Shown: positions 14,103-22,819, counted from the first letter of the stretch. The stretch is DNA of 64,000 nt from Streptomyces griseoloalbus (GCA_014650015.1 BMUD01000014.1:124001-188000), one strand, 5' to 3'. Numbers and translations are program-made. The notes: a model not told the origin generated them from the letters alone.

Positions 14103-15374
14103 ATGTCGTCCGTCGTCCGTGCGAGACGCGCCGTCCGGGAGACCGTCTCCGGACTGCCCCCGGCCTTCTGGTGGCTGTGGACCAGCACCCTCGTCAACCG
14201 GCTCGGTGCCTTCGTCGCCACCTTCATGGCGCTCTACCTCACCCTTGACCGCGGCTACTCCGCCACCTACGCCGGTCTCGTCGCCGCCCTGCACGGGCTC
14301 GGCGGGGTGATCTCGTCCCTGGCCGCAGGGGTGATGACCGACCGGCTGGGGCGGCGGCCCACGCTGCTCGTCGCGCAGGTGTCCACGGCCGTGTCCGTGG
14401 CGGCGCTCGGGTTCGTGCGCGATCCCCTCGCCATCGCCGCCGTCGCCTTCCTGGTGGGCATGGCCTCCAACGCCTCCCGGCCGGCCGTGCAGGCGATGAT
14501 GGCCGACATCGTGCGGCCCGAGGACCGTATCCGCGCCTTCTCCCTCAACTACTGGGCCATCAACCTCGGCTTCGCCGTCTCCTCCATGGCCGCCGGGTTC
14601 ATCGCCGAGTACAGCTACCTCGCCGGGTTCCTCATCGAGGCGCTGATGACCATGGTGTGCGCCGTCGTCGTCTTCGTGAAGCTGCCCGAGTCGAAGCCCG
14701 TGCGGAGTGCCGAGGCGGCGGCGCGGGAGGAGTCCGTGCGGCTGGGGACGGTGCTGCGCGACGGGCGGTTCATGGGCGTCGTCGGGCTGTCCTTCCTCGT
14801 CGCGCTGATCTTCCAGCAGGGATTCATCGGACTGCCCGTCGCCATGGGACAGGCCGGGTTCACGCCGGCCGACTACGGCATGGCCGTCGCCGTCAACGGT
14901 GTGCTCATCGTGGCCCTGCAGATTCCGGTCACCCGGTTCATCGAACACCGGGATCCCGGGCGGCTGCTGGTGATCTCCTCGCTGCTCGCCGGATACGGCT
15001 TCGGGCTCACCGCCTTCGCCGGGTCGGTCGGCGTCTTCGCCCTCACCGTGTGCGTGTGGACGCTCGCCGAGATCGTCAACGCGCCGACCCAGACCGGACT
15101 CGTCGTCCGGCTCTCCCCGGTGCACGGGCGCGGGCGCTACCAGGGCATGTACACCATGTCCTGGGCCGTGGCCGCCCTGATCGCCCCGCTGATGTCGGGG
15201 TTCGTCATCGACCGGTTCGGCGCCGAGTGGCTGTGGGGGATGTGCGCCGTCGTCGGCACGGTGGCCGGCCTCGGGTACGGGCTGCTGATGCGGCGGCTGC
15301 CGGAGGAGGAGAAGCAAGCGGTCGCGGAAGGGGCCCAAGTGGTGCGCGGTACGCCGGAGGTCAGCGCGTCCTGA
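14103..15374 (+). CDS. Major facilitator superfamily transporter
   Basis: The 423-residue product starts at ATG 14103 behind GGGGGG. About twelve membrane helices are visible. The loop between helices 2 and 3 carries the MFS signature (AAGVMTDRLGRRPTLLVA), and the second half repeats it less well (ITRFIEHRDPGRLLVIS). It is an inner-membrane efflux-type transporter, probably driven by the proton gradient. The substrate cannot be told from sequence. Start sites inside the upstream 45 bases lack a ribosome site. Confidence 0.88.
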   Translation: MSSVVRARRAVRETVSGLPPAFWWLWTSTLVNRLGAFVATFMALYLTLDRGYSATYAGLVAALHGLGGVISSLAAGVMTDRLGRRPTLLVAQVSTAVSVAALGFVRDPLAIAAVAFLVGMASNASRPAVQAMMADIVRPEDRIRAFSLNYWAINLGFAVSSMAAGFIAEYSYLAGFLIEALMTMVCAVVVFVKLPESKPVRSAEAAAREESVRLGTVLRDGRFMGVVGLSFLVALIFQQGFIGLPVAMGQAGFTPADYGMAVAVNGVLIVALQIPVTRFIEHRDPGRLLVISSLLAGYGFGLTAFAGSVGVFALTVCVWTLAEIVNAPTQTGLVVRLSPVHGRGRYQGMYTMSWAVAALIAPLMSGFVIDRFGAEWLWGMCAVVGTVAGLGYGLLMRRLPEEEKQAVAEGAQVVRGTPEVSAS

Positions 15375-15429
15375 GAAGCGCCGGCCCCCGGCGGGGATCC
15401 GCTCGGCACGCCCATGCCGCTCGTCCCGC

Positions 15430-15678
15430 TCAGACCCTCAGCGGCACCGCGTGGATCTCGTCGGCCTTGTGGCCGGTGCGTTCGTGAATGCGCTGGACCG
15501 CGTCCGAGGAGGGTGCCTCGGAGAGGCAGTAGACCGTGCCGGACTCCGGGTCCGCCCACGCCTGCCGGAAGTGGACTCCCTCTTCCTGCTGTATCGCGAG
15601 GTCGGCCTCATGGGCCTCCCGCAGCTGGTCCTCCGTGATGCCCCGCATTCCGTGGTGGACGTCCATGAACTGAGCCAT
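15430..15678 (-). CDS. SCO4226-family nickel-binding protein (DUF4242)
   Basis: The 82-residue product from ATG 15678, after GAAAGGAGGCG, matches SCO4226 of S. coelicolor in length and sequence: MDVHHGMRGITEDQLREAHE, then GVHFRQAWADPESGTVYCLS and a C-terminal ERTGHKADEIHAVPL. SCO4226-type proteins are small ferredoxin-like dimers that bind nickel. His residues in MDVHHGM and Asp/Cys residues downstream are candidate ligands. The gene sits beside a tiny Cys-rich peptide gene but a strong terminator separates them. Confidence 0.88.
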   Translation of the reverse strand: MAQFMDVHHGMRGITEDQLREAHEADLAIQQEEGVHFRQAWADPESGTVYCLSEAPSSDAVQRIHERTGHKADEIHAVPLRV

Positions 15679-15752
15679 GGCTCGCGCCTCCTTTCGGGTT
15701 GCGTACCTTCCCCGTACCTCCCATGCTGCGCCCGCGCGCACCCACCGGCATG

Positions 15753-15793
15753 CCGAAGTCCCCGGCGCCCGTCCTGGGTGCCGGGGACTTCGG
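15753..15793 (-). terminator. Terminator between the Cys-rich peptide gene and the nickel-binding gene
   Basis: CCGAAGTCCCCGGC (15753-15766) and GCCGGGGACTTCGG (15780-15793) form a perfect 14-bp stem. It lies just after the Cys-rich peptide stop, so the nickel-binding gene probably needs its own promoter or receives read-through only. Confidence 0.8.
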
Positions 15794-15820
15794 TTCGCAG
15801 CGGGCCGTGAGCGTACGGCG

Positions 15821-15976
15821 TCAGCCGCACTGGCAGGGGTTGCCCGACTGGCACCCGCAGCCGCAGCCCGAGCCGCAGCCGCAGGCGGCGATCAGCATGA
15901 GGTTCCTGATGTCGGCGGGCTGCTCGGTCTCGCGTTCCTGCGCGGGGTCGGGTGTCGTGCGGGGCGATTCGGCCAT
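15821..15976 (-). CDS. 51-residue Cys-rich peptide
   Basis: The product starts at ATG 15976 behind CCAGGAGGGTCCC. The first 28 residues are acidic and polar (MAESPRTTPDPAQERETEQP). The last 24 contain LMLIAACGCGSGCGCGCQSG, then NPCQCG, with seven cysteines spaced as CxC pairs. The pattern resembles a metallothionein-like metal site, and the next gene encodes a nickel-binding protein, which supports a metal role. A ribosomal-peptide precursor with a leader and a Cys-rich core is an alternative, though no modification enzyme is nearby. Confidence 0.75.
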   Translation of the reverse strand: MAESPRTTPDPAQERETEQPADIRNLMLIAACGCGSGCGCGCQSGNPCQCG

Positions 15977-16126
15977 GGGACCCTCCTGGAGGCTGGTGCC
16001 TGCGTCCATGGGATGCCCGCCCCGCTGGGCGCGTCAACGGCGCATTGAGGCTCGTGGCGCCCCGGCCGGGCCCCTTCGCGCGGGTTCGTTCGGGCCCGCG
16101 CGAGGGAACCCCCGGTCATCGGGCGG

Positions 16127-16828
16127 TCAGGCGCCCTCGGCCCCCGGCACCGCCTGGATCTCCGGCTGGAGGTCCGCCTGGATCTCGTCCGCGTGCTCGC
16201 CGGTGACCAGGTACACCACCCGCTTGGCGACGGAGACCGCGTGGTCGGCGAAGCGCTCGTAGTAGCGGCCCAGCAGCGTGACGTCGACGGCCGTCTCGAT
16301 GCCGTGCTTCCAGCGCTCGTCGATCAGGTGCTGGAAGAGGGTGCGGTGCAGCAGGTCCATCGCGTCGTCGTCCTGCTCCAGCTGGAGCGCCAGGTCGACG
16401 TCCTTGGTGATGATCACCTCGGCCGCCTTCGCCATCAGACGCTGGGCGAGCTGGCCCATCTCCAGGATGGTGGCGTGGAGGTCCTGCGGGACCGCACGCG
16501 ACGGGTAGCGCAGCCGCGCGAGCTTCGCCACGTGCTGGGCGAGGTCCCCGGAGCGTTCCAGGTCGGCCGACATCCGCAGGGAGGTGACGACTATCCGCAG
16601 GTCGGTCGCCACCGGCTGCTGGCGTGCCAGCAGGGCGATGGCCCGGGCCTCCAGGTCGTGCTGGAGTTCGTCGACCTTCTGGTCGGCCTCGATCACGCTC
16701 TCCGCCAGCTTCAGATCGGCGTCGAGGATGGCGGTCGTGGCGCGCCCGATCGCCGACCCGACCAGCCGGGCCATCTCCACCAGACCGTCGCCGATCGAAT
16801 CAAGTTCCTCGTGGTACGCGTCCCGCAT
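16127..16828 (-). CDS. phoU: Phosphate signalling regulator PhoU
   Basis: The 233-residue all-helical protein contains two PhoU repeats: one around VGSAIGRATTAILDADLKLA and LRMSADLERSGDLAQHVAKL, the other around AKAAEVIITKDVDLALQLEQ and LGRYYERFADHAVSVAKRVV. PhoU links phosphate transport to the histidine kinase and dampens PHO signalling. It is divergent from phoR across a PHO box, as in other streptomycetes, where PhoP controls it under phosphate starvation. Confidence 0.96.
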   Translation of the reverse strand: MRDAYHEELDSIGDGLVEMARLVGSAIGRATTAILDADLKLAESVIEADQKVDELQHDLEARAIALLARQQPVATDLRIVVTSLRMSADLERSGDLAQHVAKLARLRYPSRAVPQDLHATILEMGQLAQRLMAKAAEVIITKDVDLALQLEQDDDAMDLLHRTLFQHLIDERWKHGIETAVDVTLLGRYYERFADHAVSVAKRVVYLVTGEHADEIQADLQPEIQAVPGAEGA

Positions 16829-16920
16829 CAGGGTTCCTCTCGTGCTTCTGTTCGGCTTCAGGGGCCGGGGCTCCTCCCCACGCTCCCACGTTCCGTCCCG
16901 TACGCGACCGATTCCATCAC

Positions 16921-16953
16921 CTCAAATGAACCATCCCTGGCTCCAAGGTGAAC
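16921..16953. promoter_or_regulatory. PHO box between phoU and phoRP
   Basis: Read on the minus strand this is three 11-base direct repeat units: GTTCACCTTGG, AGCCAGGGATG and GTTCATTTGAG. The first and third match the GTTCACC consensus bound by PhoP in Streptomyces. The middle unit is degenerate, as in other PHO boxes. Confidence 0.85.
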
Positions 16954-17026
16954 TCTGGGCGACGAGTGTTCGAGCTCGCCCGCCCACGGCTGTGGGCACC
17001 GGCCGGGCCATGCCTAACCTGGACGC

Positions 17027-18370
17027 ATGGACGTGAACGCGGCAGTCGCCGCAGTGGCAGCGATCGCCGGAGTACTCACCGGCGTCATCGCCATGCTGGC
17101 GTTCCGCTTCAGCGAGCGCGAACAGAGGCGCCCCACCCGTACCTCCCTGCACACGGACCCGGTGCTTCCGCCGGGCGTGGACACCGTCCTGTCCGTGCTG
17201 CGTTCGTCCGCCGTCGTCCTCGACGAGGCCGACGGCGTGGTCAAGGCCAGCTCCGCCGCGTACGCCCTCGGACTGGTCCGCGGCGGCAAGCTCGCCGTGG
17301 AGCCCATGCTGCAGATGGCCCGCGACACCCGGCGCGACGGCGAGATACGCCAGGTCGAGCTGGACCTGCCCCGCCGGGGGACCGGACGCGGCGAGGCCCT
17401 CGCGGTGTCCGCGCGGGTGGCGCCGCTCGGCTCCCGGCTCGTTCTGCTGCTCGTGGAGGACCTCACCGAGGCCCGCCGCATCGAGGCGGTACGACGCGAC
17501 TTCGTCGCCAATGTGAGCCATGAGCTCAAGACCCCCGTCGGCGCGCTCTCGCTGCTCTCCGAGGCCGTGATGGACGCGGCCGACGATCCCGAGGCCGTGG
17601 AGCGTTTCGCCGGCCGGATGCAGATCGAGGCGACCCGGCTCACCAACCTGGTGCAGGAGCTCATCGACCTCTCCCGGGTCCAGAACGACGACCCGCTGGA
17701 GGACGCCGAGCCCATCCGCGTCGACGAACTGGTCGCCGAGGCCATCGACCGCTGCCGGCACGCGGCGGGCACCAAGGAGATCACCATGGCCTCGAACGTC
17801 CTGGCGCCCGAAGGGCTCGATCAGGGCGATGGCGGGCGACGGGCGGGCGGCGCCGCCGACCTGCGTGTATGGGGCAACCGCGGCCAGCTCGCCGCCGCGC
17901 TCGGCAACCTCGTCGAGAACGCCGTCAACTACTCACCCGCCCGTACCCGCGTGGGCATCGCGGCCCGCACGGTCGCGCAGCCCGGCGGGGACCTGATCGA
18001 GATCGCGGTGACCGACCAGGGCATCGGTATCTCCGACAAGGACAAGGAGCGCATCTTCGAGCGCTTCTACCGTGTCGACCCGGCCCGCTCCCGTGCCACC
18101 GGCGGCACGGGGCTGGGCCTCGCGATCGTGAAGCACGTGGCCGCCTCGCACGGCGGCGAGGTCACGGTGTGGAGCGCCGAAGGCCAGGGCTCCACTTTCA
18201 CCCTGCGGCTGCCGGAGGCCGGTGCGGCCCGCGACCGCGCCCATCAGATGTCCCACCGGGACGAAACCGAAGGCCTCGACGGCGAGGCCGGACGGTCGGC
18301 CCACTCATCCCCCCACTCTTCCGATCCATCCGCGTACGAAACGCTTCCCTCCCCGGAGGTCCTTCCGTGA
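17027..18370 (+). CDS. phoR: Phosphate-sensing histidine kinase PhoR (SenX3-like)
   Basis: The 447-residue kinase has an N-terminal membrane helix (AAIAGVLTGVIAMLAF, residues 11-26), a PAS-like region, a DHp domain with the phosphorylated His165 in FVANVSHELKTPVGAL, and a HATPase with N box (LGNLVENAVNYSP), G1 (VTDQGIGI) and G2 (GGTGLGLAI). It phosphorylates PhoP on phosphate limitation. TAACCT lies 7-12 bases before the ATG with no ribosome site, so the message is probably leaderless. The stop overlaps phoP (GTGA). An insert near residues 265-285 (DQGDGGRRAGG) is unusually Gly/Arg-rich. Confidence 0.95.
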   Translation: MDVNAAVAAVAAIAGVLTGVIAMLAFRFSEREQRRPTRTSLHTDPVLPPGVDTVLSVLRSSAVVLDEADGVVKASSAAYALGLVRGGKLAVEPMLQMARDTRRDGEIRQVELDLPRRGTGRGEALAVSARVAPLGSRLVLLLVEDLTEARRIEAVRRDFVANVSHELKTPVGALSLLSEAVMDAADDPEAVERFAGRMQIEATRLTNLVQELIDLSRVQNDDPLEDAEPIRVDELVAEAIDRCRHAAGTKEITMASNVLAPEGLDQGDGGRRAGGAADLRVWGNRGQLAAALGNLVENAVNYSPARTRVGIAARTVAQPGGDLIEIAVTDQGIGISDKDKERIFERFYRVDPARSRATGGTGLGLAIVKHVAASHGGEVTVWSAEGQGSTFTLRLPEAGAARDRAHQMSHRDETEGLDGEAGRSAHSSPHSSDPSAYETLPSPEVLP

Positions 18371-19047
18371 CCCGAGTGCTCGTCGTCGAGGACGAGGAGT
18401 CCTTCTCCGACGCCCTGTCGTACATGCTCCGCAAGGAGGGCTTCGAGGTCGCGGTCGCGACCACCGGGCCCGACGGACTCGACGAGTTCGAGCGCAACGG
18501 CGCCGACCTCGTCCTCCTCGACCTGATGCTGCCCGGCCTGCCGGGCACCGAGGTGTGCCGTCAGCTGCGCGGCCGTTCCAACGTCCCCGTCATCATGGTG
18601 ACCGCCAAGGACAGCGAGATCGACAAGGTGGTCGGCCTGGAAATAGGGGCCGACGACTACGTCACCAAGCCGTTCTCCTCCCGCGAGCTGGTCGCCCGTA
18701 TCCGCGCCGTACTGCGCCGGCGCGGCGAGCCCGAGGAGGTGACACCCGCGGCCCTGGAGGCCGGTCCGGTCCGGATGGACGTCGACCGGCACGTGGTCAC
18801 CGTGGGCGGCACCAAGGTCGACCTGCCGCTCAAGGAGTTCGACCTGCTGGAGATGCTGCTGCGCAACGCCGGACGGGTGCTGACCCGGATGCAGCTCATC
18901 GACCGGGTCTGGGGCGCCGACTACGTGGGCGACACCAAGACCCTCGACGTCCACGTCAAGCGGCTGCGCGCCAAGATCGAGCCGGACCCGGGCGCGCCGC
19001 GCTACCTGGTGACGGTGCGCGGTCTCGGCTACAAGTTCGAGCCGTAA
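18367..19047 (+). CDS. phoP: Response regulator PhoP (OmpR family)
   Basis: The 226-residue regulator starts at GTG 18367, coupled to phoR by a four-base overlap and preceded by GGAGG. The receiver has the acidic pocket VEDEE, phosphorylatable Asp52 in LVLLDLMLPGLPG and the conserved Lys in YVTKPFSSREL. The OmpR-type winged helix occupies the C-terminus (LKEFDLLEMLLRNAGRVLTR and LDVHVKRLRAKIE, YLVTVRGLGYKFE). It activates phosphate-scavenging genes through PHO boxes such as that at 16921. Confidence 0.97.
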   Translation: MTRVLVVEDEESFSDALSYMLRKEGFEVAVATTGPDGLDEFERNGADLVLLDLMLPGLPGTEVCRQLRGRSNVPVIMVTAKDSEIDKVVGLEIGADDYVTKPFSSRELVARIRAVLRRRGEPEEVTPAALEAGPVRMDVDRHVVTVGGTKVDLPLKEFDLLEMLLRNAGRVLTRMQLIDRVWGADYVGDTKTLDVHVKRLRAKIEPDPGAPRYLVTVRGLGYKFEP

Positions 19048-19099
19048 GCCGGCCGGGCCTGAGCCTTTCGGGCGGTAGGCCTGCCGGCCGTAGGACGGT

Positions 19100-19134
19100 G
19101 AAGGGCGGGACCCCTGTGCGGGGTCCCGCCCTTC
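19100..19134. terminator. Terminator after phoRP
   Basis: GAAGGGCGGGACCCC and GGGGTCCCGCCCTTC form a perfect 15-bp stem around TGTGC, between convergent phoP and the lipoprotein gene. Confidence 0.88.
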
Positions 19135-19156
19135 GTCACGTCTGTCGTACGACCGC

Positions 19157-19861
19157 TCAGTGGCCGGCCTGCCGGCTCGCGGAGGCCGCGTCGGACGGGG
19201 TGCCCGACGGGGCGCCGGTCTCCGTCGACTCGCCCGTCCCGGCGGACTCGGCGTCGCCCGGGGTGCCCGTCGCCCCGTCCGCGGCCTCGCCCGTGGTCCC
19301 GTCGGCCGGTTCCCCGGAGGGCTCCGCCGAGGCGCCCGGCGCGGCCGGGACCTCGCTCGGACCCCAGTCGCTGAAGAAGTGCTCGGCCGGGTAGACGAAC
19401 GCACGCAGGCTCACGTCACCGGCCTGGCTGAAGGTGAAGGTGATCTTCTGCGCGTTGCCGTCCTGGACGGCCTCACGGCTGCTGGGCAGGACCGCGGAGG
19501 TGTTGCCCTTGCCGCCGAGGATCAGCGAACCGCCGGCCGGGATGGTCAGGCTGCCGCCCTCGGCGGGGGTCAGCTCGGCGGTCTTGCCGGTGCCGGGGAC
19601 GGTGACCGATTCCAGCGTCTGGGCGGTGCGGCCCTCGTTGAACAGCGTGGCGGCGATCACGGCCGGGCCGGTGGACTCCAGGTCCGGCTGGGTGATGACC
19701 ATGGCGTTCTGGACCTTGATGTCACCGACGGTCGTCGCTGCGTTGTCCGGCTTGATCTCCAGGGTCTGGGCGTTGTTGCCGGCCGCGCACGCGGAGAGCG
19801 AGGCGATCGAGAACGCGATGGCGGCGGCGGCGAGGGCGCCGCGTCGAAGGCTGCTGCTCAC
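19157..19861 (-). CDS. Lipoprotein of DUF461 / copper-chaperone-like type
   Basis: The 234-residue product starts at GTG 19861 after AAGGAG. A lipoprotein signal ends in the lipobox LSACAAG (Cys near 25), so it is anchored outside the membrane. The central beta domain (VQNAMVITQPD, VIAATLFNEGRTAQTLESVT, FTFSQAGDVSLRAFVYP) resembles the DUF461/PCu(A)C group, but the typical metal-binding Met/His cluster is not evident. The last 70 residues are a low-complexity Gly/Ala/Ser/Thr/Glu tail. It is conserved between phoP and carD in Streptomyces. Confidence 0.8.
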   Translation of the reverse strand: MSSSLRRGALAAAAIAFSIASLSACAAGNNAQTLEIKPDNAATTVGDIKVQNAMVITQPDLESTGPAVIAATLFNEGRTAQTLESVTVPGTGKTAELTPAEGGSLTIPAGGSLILGGKGNTSAVLPSSREAVQDGNAQKITFTFSQAGDVSLRAFVYPAEHFFSDWGPSEVPAAPGASAEPSGEPADGTTGEAADGATGTPGDAESAGTGESTETGAPSGTPSDAASASRQAGH

Positions 19862-20023
19862 GGCGGAGGCAACTCCTTGACTCGAGCGTTTGGCGACCCG
19901 GTAAAGCCGCCTTAAGTGTCTGTCAGCGCCCTCAGGTTACCGAGCCGCTCCCGCGCGTCCGCACCCGACCCTCCCCGAGACCTCCGGCGTTCGCCCCGGA
20001 AGGCGTCCCCGGGCCGGCCCGGT

Positions 20024-20062
20024 GTCACTCGATCACCGGCGGCGTCACTCGATCACCGGCGG
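20024..20062. repeat. Two direct copies of a 19-base repeat
   Basis: GTCACTCGATCACCGGCGG occurs twice with a 20-base period. The GATCACCGGC core occurs again in the inverted repeat at 20221. Confidence 0.75.
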
Positions 20063-20220
20063 TCCGTATCCGCGATCCCTGAAGTCTCCCCGGTCTCCCC
20101 GGTCTCGGCAGTCTCATGAGCCACAAGTGACTCGTTAGTAAACCGACGTCGCTTGGGCGCCGCACTTCCGTGTCATTCACCTGTTCGCGCATTTCCCGTG
20201 AAGGAATGAGCGGGAGGCTG

Positions 20221-20267
20221 CGGAATTGATCACCGGCGCCGATCCTCACACCGTGTGATCAATTCCG
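20221..20267. promoter_or_regulatory. Perfect 13-base inverted repeat upstream of carD
   Basis: CGGAATTGATCAC (20221-20233) and GTGATCAATTCCG (20255-20267) are exact complements separated by 21 bases. The low GC and the TGATCA centre of each arm suggest a regulator site rather than a terminator. No T-tract follows. Confidence 0.55.
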
Positions 20268-20563
20268 GATTCGGCCGGAACCCGGCTCCGCTCACCGAAC
20301 GGAGTAGCGGAACTCGAGCACTTGCAACCGGACATACGGGGACATTTGGTCACTCGTGTACTGCTTCGGACGCCTGTAACGTGTGCGTTTCGCTTGCCCC
20401 GGAGAGCCGCTCCGACCTGCGAATACCTGCTTCCGCTCGGCGTCCGAAGCACGTTCATGTTGCTGTTGTCAAGCCCCGAGAATGGCCCTGACCTGCGAAA
20501 ACGCCATTCAGAAGACGCCGTATCCGTGTTACCCTGGATAGCCACGGAAGGGGTACCTGTCAC

Positions 20564-21046
20564 ATGACGTTCAAGGTTGGCGACACCGTGGTCTATCCCC
20601 ATCACGGGGCCGCGCTGATCGAGGCTATCGAAACTCGCCAGATCAAAGGCGTGGACAAGACCTACTTGGTGCTGAAGGTCGCCCAGGGTGACCTGACGGT
20701 ACGTGTGCCAGCGGACAATGCGGAGTTCGTCGGCGTGCGTGATGTGGTCGGTCAGGACGGGCTGGACCGGGTCTTCGAGGTGCTGCGCGCGCCGTATGCC
20801 GAGGAGCCCACGAACTGGTCCCGTCGTTACAAGGCAAACCTGGAGAAGCTCGCTTCGGGCGATGTCATCAAGGTCGCGGAAGTCGTGCGTGACCTGTGGC
20901 GTCGTGAGCGCGAGCGCGGACTCTCCGCCGGTGAGAAGCGCATGCTCGCCAAGGCGCGTCAGATCCTGGTCAGCGAGCTCGCCCTCGCGGAGAACACCAA
21001 CGAGGACAAGGCCGAGGCCCTGCTCGACGAGGTGCTCGCCTCCTGA
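20564..21046 (+). CDS. carD: CarD-family RNA polymerase-binding transcription regulator
   Basis: The 160-residue product has the N-terminal RNA-polymerase-interacting domain ([20 protein letters not shown], residues 3-22, through [14 protein letters not shown]) and a helical C-terminal DNA-binding part with [35 protein letters not shown] and the aromatic wedge region (DLWRRE). CarD stabilises open promoter complexes and is essential in many actinobacteria. The start ATG follows AAGGGG. The ispDF genes follow, as in other Streptomyces and in mycobacteria. Confidence 0.97.
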   Translation: MTFKVGDTVVYPHHGAALIEAIETRQIKGVDKTYLVLKVAQGDLTVRVPADNAEFVGVRDVVGQDGLDRVFEVLRAPYAEEPTNWSRRYKANLEKLASGDVIKVAEVVRDLWRRERERGLSAGEKRMLAKARQILVSELALAENTNEDKAEALLDEVLAS

Positions 21047-21408
21047 GGCACCGCTTCGTTCGCTCGGCGCTCAGCGGATGAGGCGGATCGAGGCAGTACC
21101 GAGCACGTCGAGGCAACACTCAGCGCATCGAAATGCCGCGGTGCCCGATGACATCATGGATGTCGCCGGGCGCTGCGGCATGTTCGTACCCGGACGCCGT
21201 ACGTCCGTACGCTGCACTTGCGGCGTGCCGGGGAATGTGTCATCACTCACGTCCCCACCCCTGGCGTGCCGGTCCCGGGCGGTCGACTCGACCAGAGTCA
21301 CGGAAGGGCTGGTCAGAGCGTCACGCCCGGCACTCCCCCGCTCGGGGAGCAGCGGGTACGCCCAGGCCATACCCACGTAGGCCGAGCACACAAACCTGAC
21401 AGGAACCG
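21047..21408. other. Intergenic region between carD and ispD
   Basis: No convincing gene or hairpin terminator is seen in these 362 bases. A 106-codon minus-strand frame lacks a ribosome site and family resemblance. Short CGAGCA/CGAGGCA-type repeats near 21090-21130 are weak. The ispD promoter should lie near the right end. Confidence 0.45.
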
Positions 21409-22185
21409 ATGTCTGACGATCAGCTTCCCCCGTCGTCGCCGCACCCCGCGTCCGGCCGTACGGCCGCCCGCACGGCGGCCGTGATCCCGGCCGCCGGCCG
21501 GGGCGTACGCCTGGGACCGGGCGTCCCCAAGGCGCTCCGCACGCTGGGCGGCACCCCCATGCTGATCCACGCGGTCCGCGCGATGGCCGACTCCCGCGCC
21601 GTCTCCCTGGTCGTGGTCGTGGCCCCGCCCGACGGCGCCGCCGAGGTCAAGAGCCTGCTCGACGCGCACGCGCTGCCCGACCGCACCGACTTCCTCGTGG
21701 TCCCCGGCGGCGGGACCCGCCAGGAGTCCGTGAGGCTCGGCCTGGACGCGCTGCCGCCCGGCTACGACATCGTCCTGGTGCACGACGCGGCCCGCCCGCT
21801 CGTCCCGGTGGACACCGTCGACGCCGTCATCGGGGCCGTACGCGACGGCGCGCCCGCCGTCGTCCCCGCGCTGCCGCTCGCCGACACCGTCAAGCAGGTC
21901 GAGCCCGCCGCCGGCCCCGGCGAGCCGGAATCCGTGGTCGCCACACCGGACCGGTCGCTGCTGCGGGCGGTGCAGACCCCGCAGGGTTTCGACCGGGCCA
22001 CGCTGGAGCGCGCGCACCGGACGGTGAAGGACAACGTCACCGACGACGCGAGCATGGTCGAACAGCTCGGCCGGGCCGTCGTCACCGTCCCCGGGCACGA
22101 GGAGGCCTTCAAGGTCACCCGCCCCCTCGACCTGATCCTCGCCGAGGCGGTACTGGCCCGCAGGAGGCTCAACGATGGCTTCTGA
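21409..22185 (+). CDS. ispD: 2-C-methyl-D-erythritol 4-phosphate cytidylyltransferase
   Basis: The 258-residue enzyme transfers CMP to methylerythritol phosphate in the non-mevalonate isoprenoid pathway. The CTP-binding loop is [20 protein letters not shown] (about 23-42). [12 protein letters not shown] (about 122-133) is the family signature, and [17 protein letters not shown] follows. A Thr and Lys in the C-terminal [10 protein letters not shown] region bind substrate. It overlaps ispF by 11 bases. Length is normal apart from an N-terminal Ser/Pro extension of about 20 residues. Confidence 0.96.
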   Translation: MSDDQLPPSSPHPASGRTAARTAAVIPAAGRGVRLGPGVPKALRTLGGTPMLIHAVRAMADSRAVSLVVVVAPPDGAAEVKSLLDAHALPDRTDFLVVPGGGTRQESVRLGLDALPPGYDIVLVHDAARPLVPVDTVDAVIGAVRDGAPAVVPALPLADTVKQVEPAAGPGEPESVVATPDRSLLRAVQTPQGFDRATLERAHRTVKDNVTDDASMVEQLGRAVVTVPGHEEAFKVTRPLDLILAEAVLARRRLNDGF

Positions 22186-22672
22186 GCCGCTCCCGGTGCT
22201 CCCGCAGGTCGGCATCGGCACCGACATCCACGCCTTCGAGGACGGCCGGGAGCTGTGGTGCGCCGGCCTGAAGTGGGAGGGCGAGGGACCCGGCCTGGCC
22301 GGACACTCCGACGCGGACGTCGTCGCCCACGCCGCCTGCAACGCCCTGTTCTCCGCCGCCGGCCTCGGCGACCTGGGACAGCACTTCGGCACCGGGCGGC
22401 CCGAGTGGTCCGGCGCCTCCGGCGTGGCGCTGCTGACCGAGGCCGCGCGGATCGTGCGGGAGGCGGGCTTCCGGATCGGCAACATCGCGGTCCAGGTGGT
22501 CGGCCCCCGCCCCAAGATCGGCAAGCGCCGGGAGGAAGCCCAGAAGATCCTCTCCGAGGCAGCGGGCGCCCCGGTCTCGGTCTCGGGCGCCACGACGGAC
22601 GGCCTCGGCTTCCCCGGAAGGGGAGAGGGCCTCATGGCGGTGGCGACAGCCCTGGTCGTACGGGAAGCGTGA
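22175..22672 (+). CDS. ispF: 2-C-methyl-D-erythritol 2,4-cyclodiphosphate synthase
   Basis: The 165-residue enzyme makes the cyclodiphosphate two steps after IspD. Metal ligands are in IGTDIHAF (Asp14, His16) and [14 protein letters not shown] (His and the SDAD block, about 46-52). [12 protein letters not shown] and [14 protein letters not shown] near the C-terminus are family motifs. It is a trimer with active sites between subunits. Translation is coupled to ispD by an 11-base overlap, so both should be made together. Confidence 0.97.
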   Translation: MASEPLPVLPQVGIGTDIHAFEDGRELWCAGLKWEGEGPGLAGHSDADVVAHAACNALFSAAGLGDLGQHFGTGRPEWSGASGVALLTEAARIVREAGFRIGNIAVQVVGPRPKIGKRREEAQKILSEAAGAPVSVSGATTDGLGFPGRGEGLMAVATALVVREA

Positions 22673-22819
22673 GCGGTCCGACCGGAAAGGGGCGCGGGGC
22701 CGTGCCGGCATGCGGCTCCGCCGGGCGGGCGCGACCGGGCCGGCCGGCCCGCACGTGACATACGTCGTCGAAAGCGCCGGACGCACCGCGCACGCCCCCG
22801 CGCCTACTACCCTGGACCC

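Larger units (their letters stand above)
19862..20563. other. Long intergenic region upstream of carD
   Basis: No gene is recognisable. It holds a 19-base direct repeat (GTCACTCGATCACCGGCGG at 20024 and 20044), a short run of CGGTCTCCC units (20095-20115), a perfect 13-base inverted repeat at 20221-20267, and a promoter-like stretch before carD (GTTACCCTGG near 20526). The region is AT-richer than average from 20120 on. Confidence 0.6.

Noticed and set aside
13143..15338. 731-codon minus-strand frame spanning gpmA and the MFS gene
   Set aside because: It covers gpmA in a wrong frame and the MFS gene antisense; both real genes have clear families.
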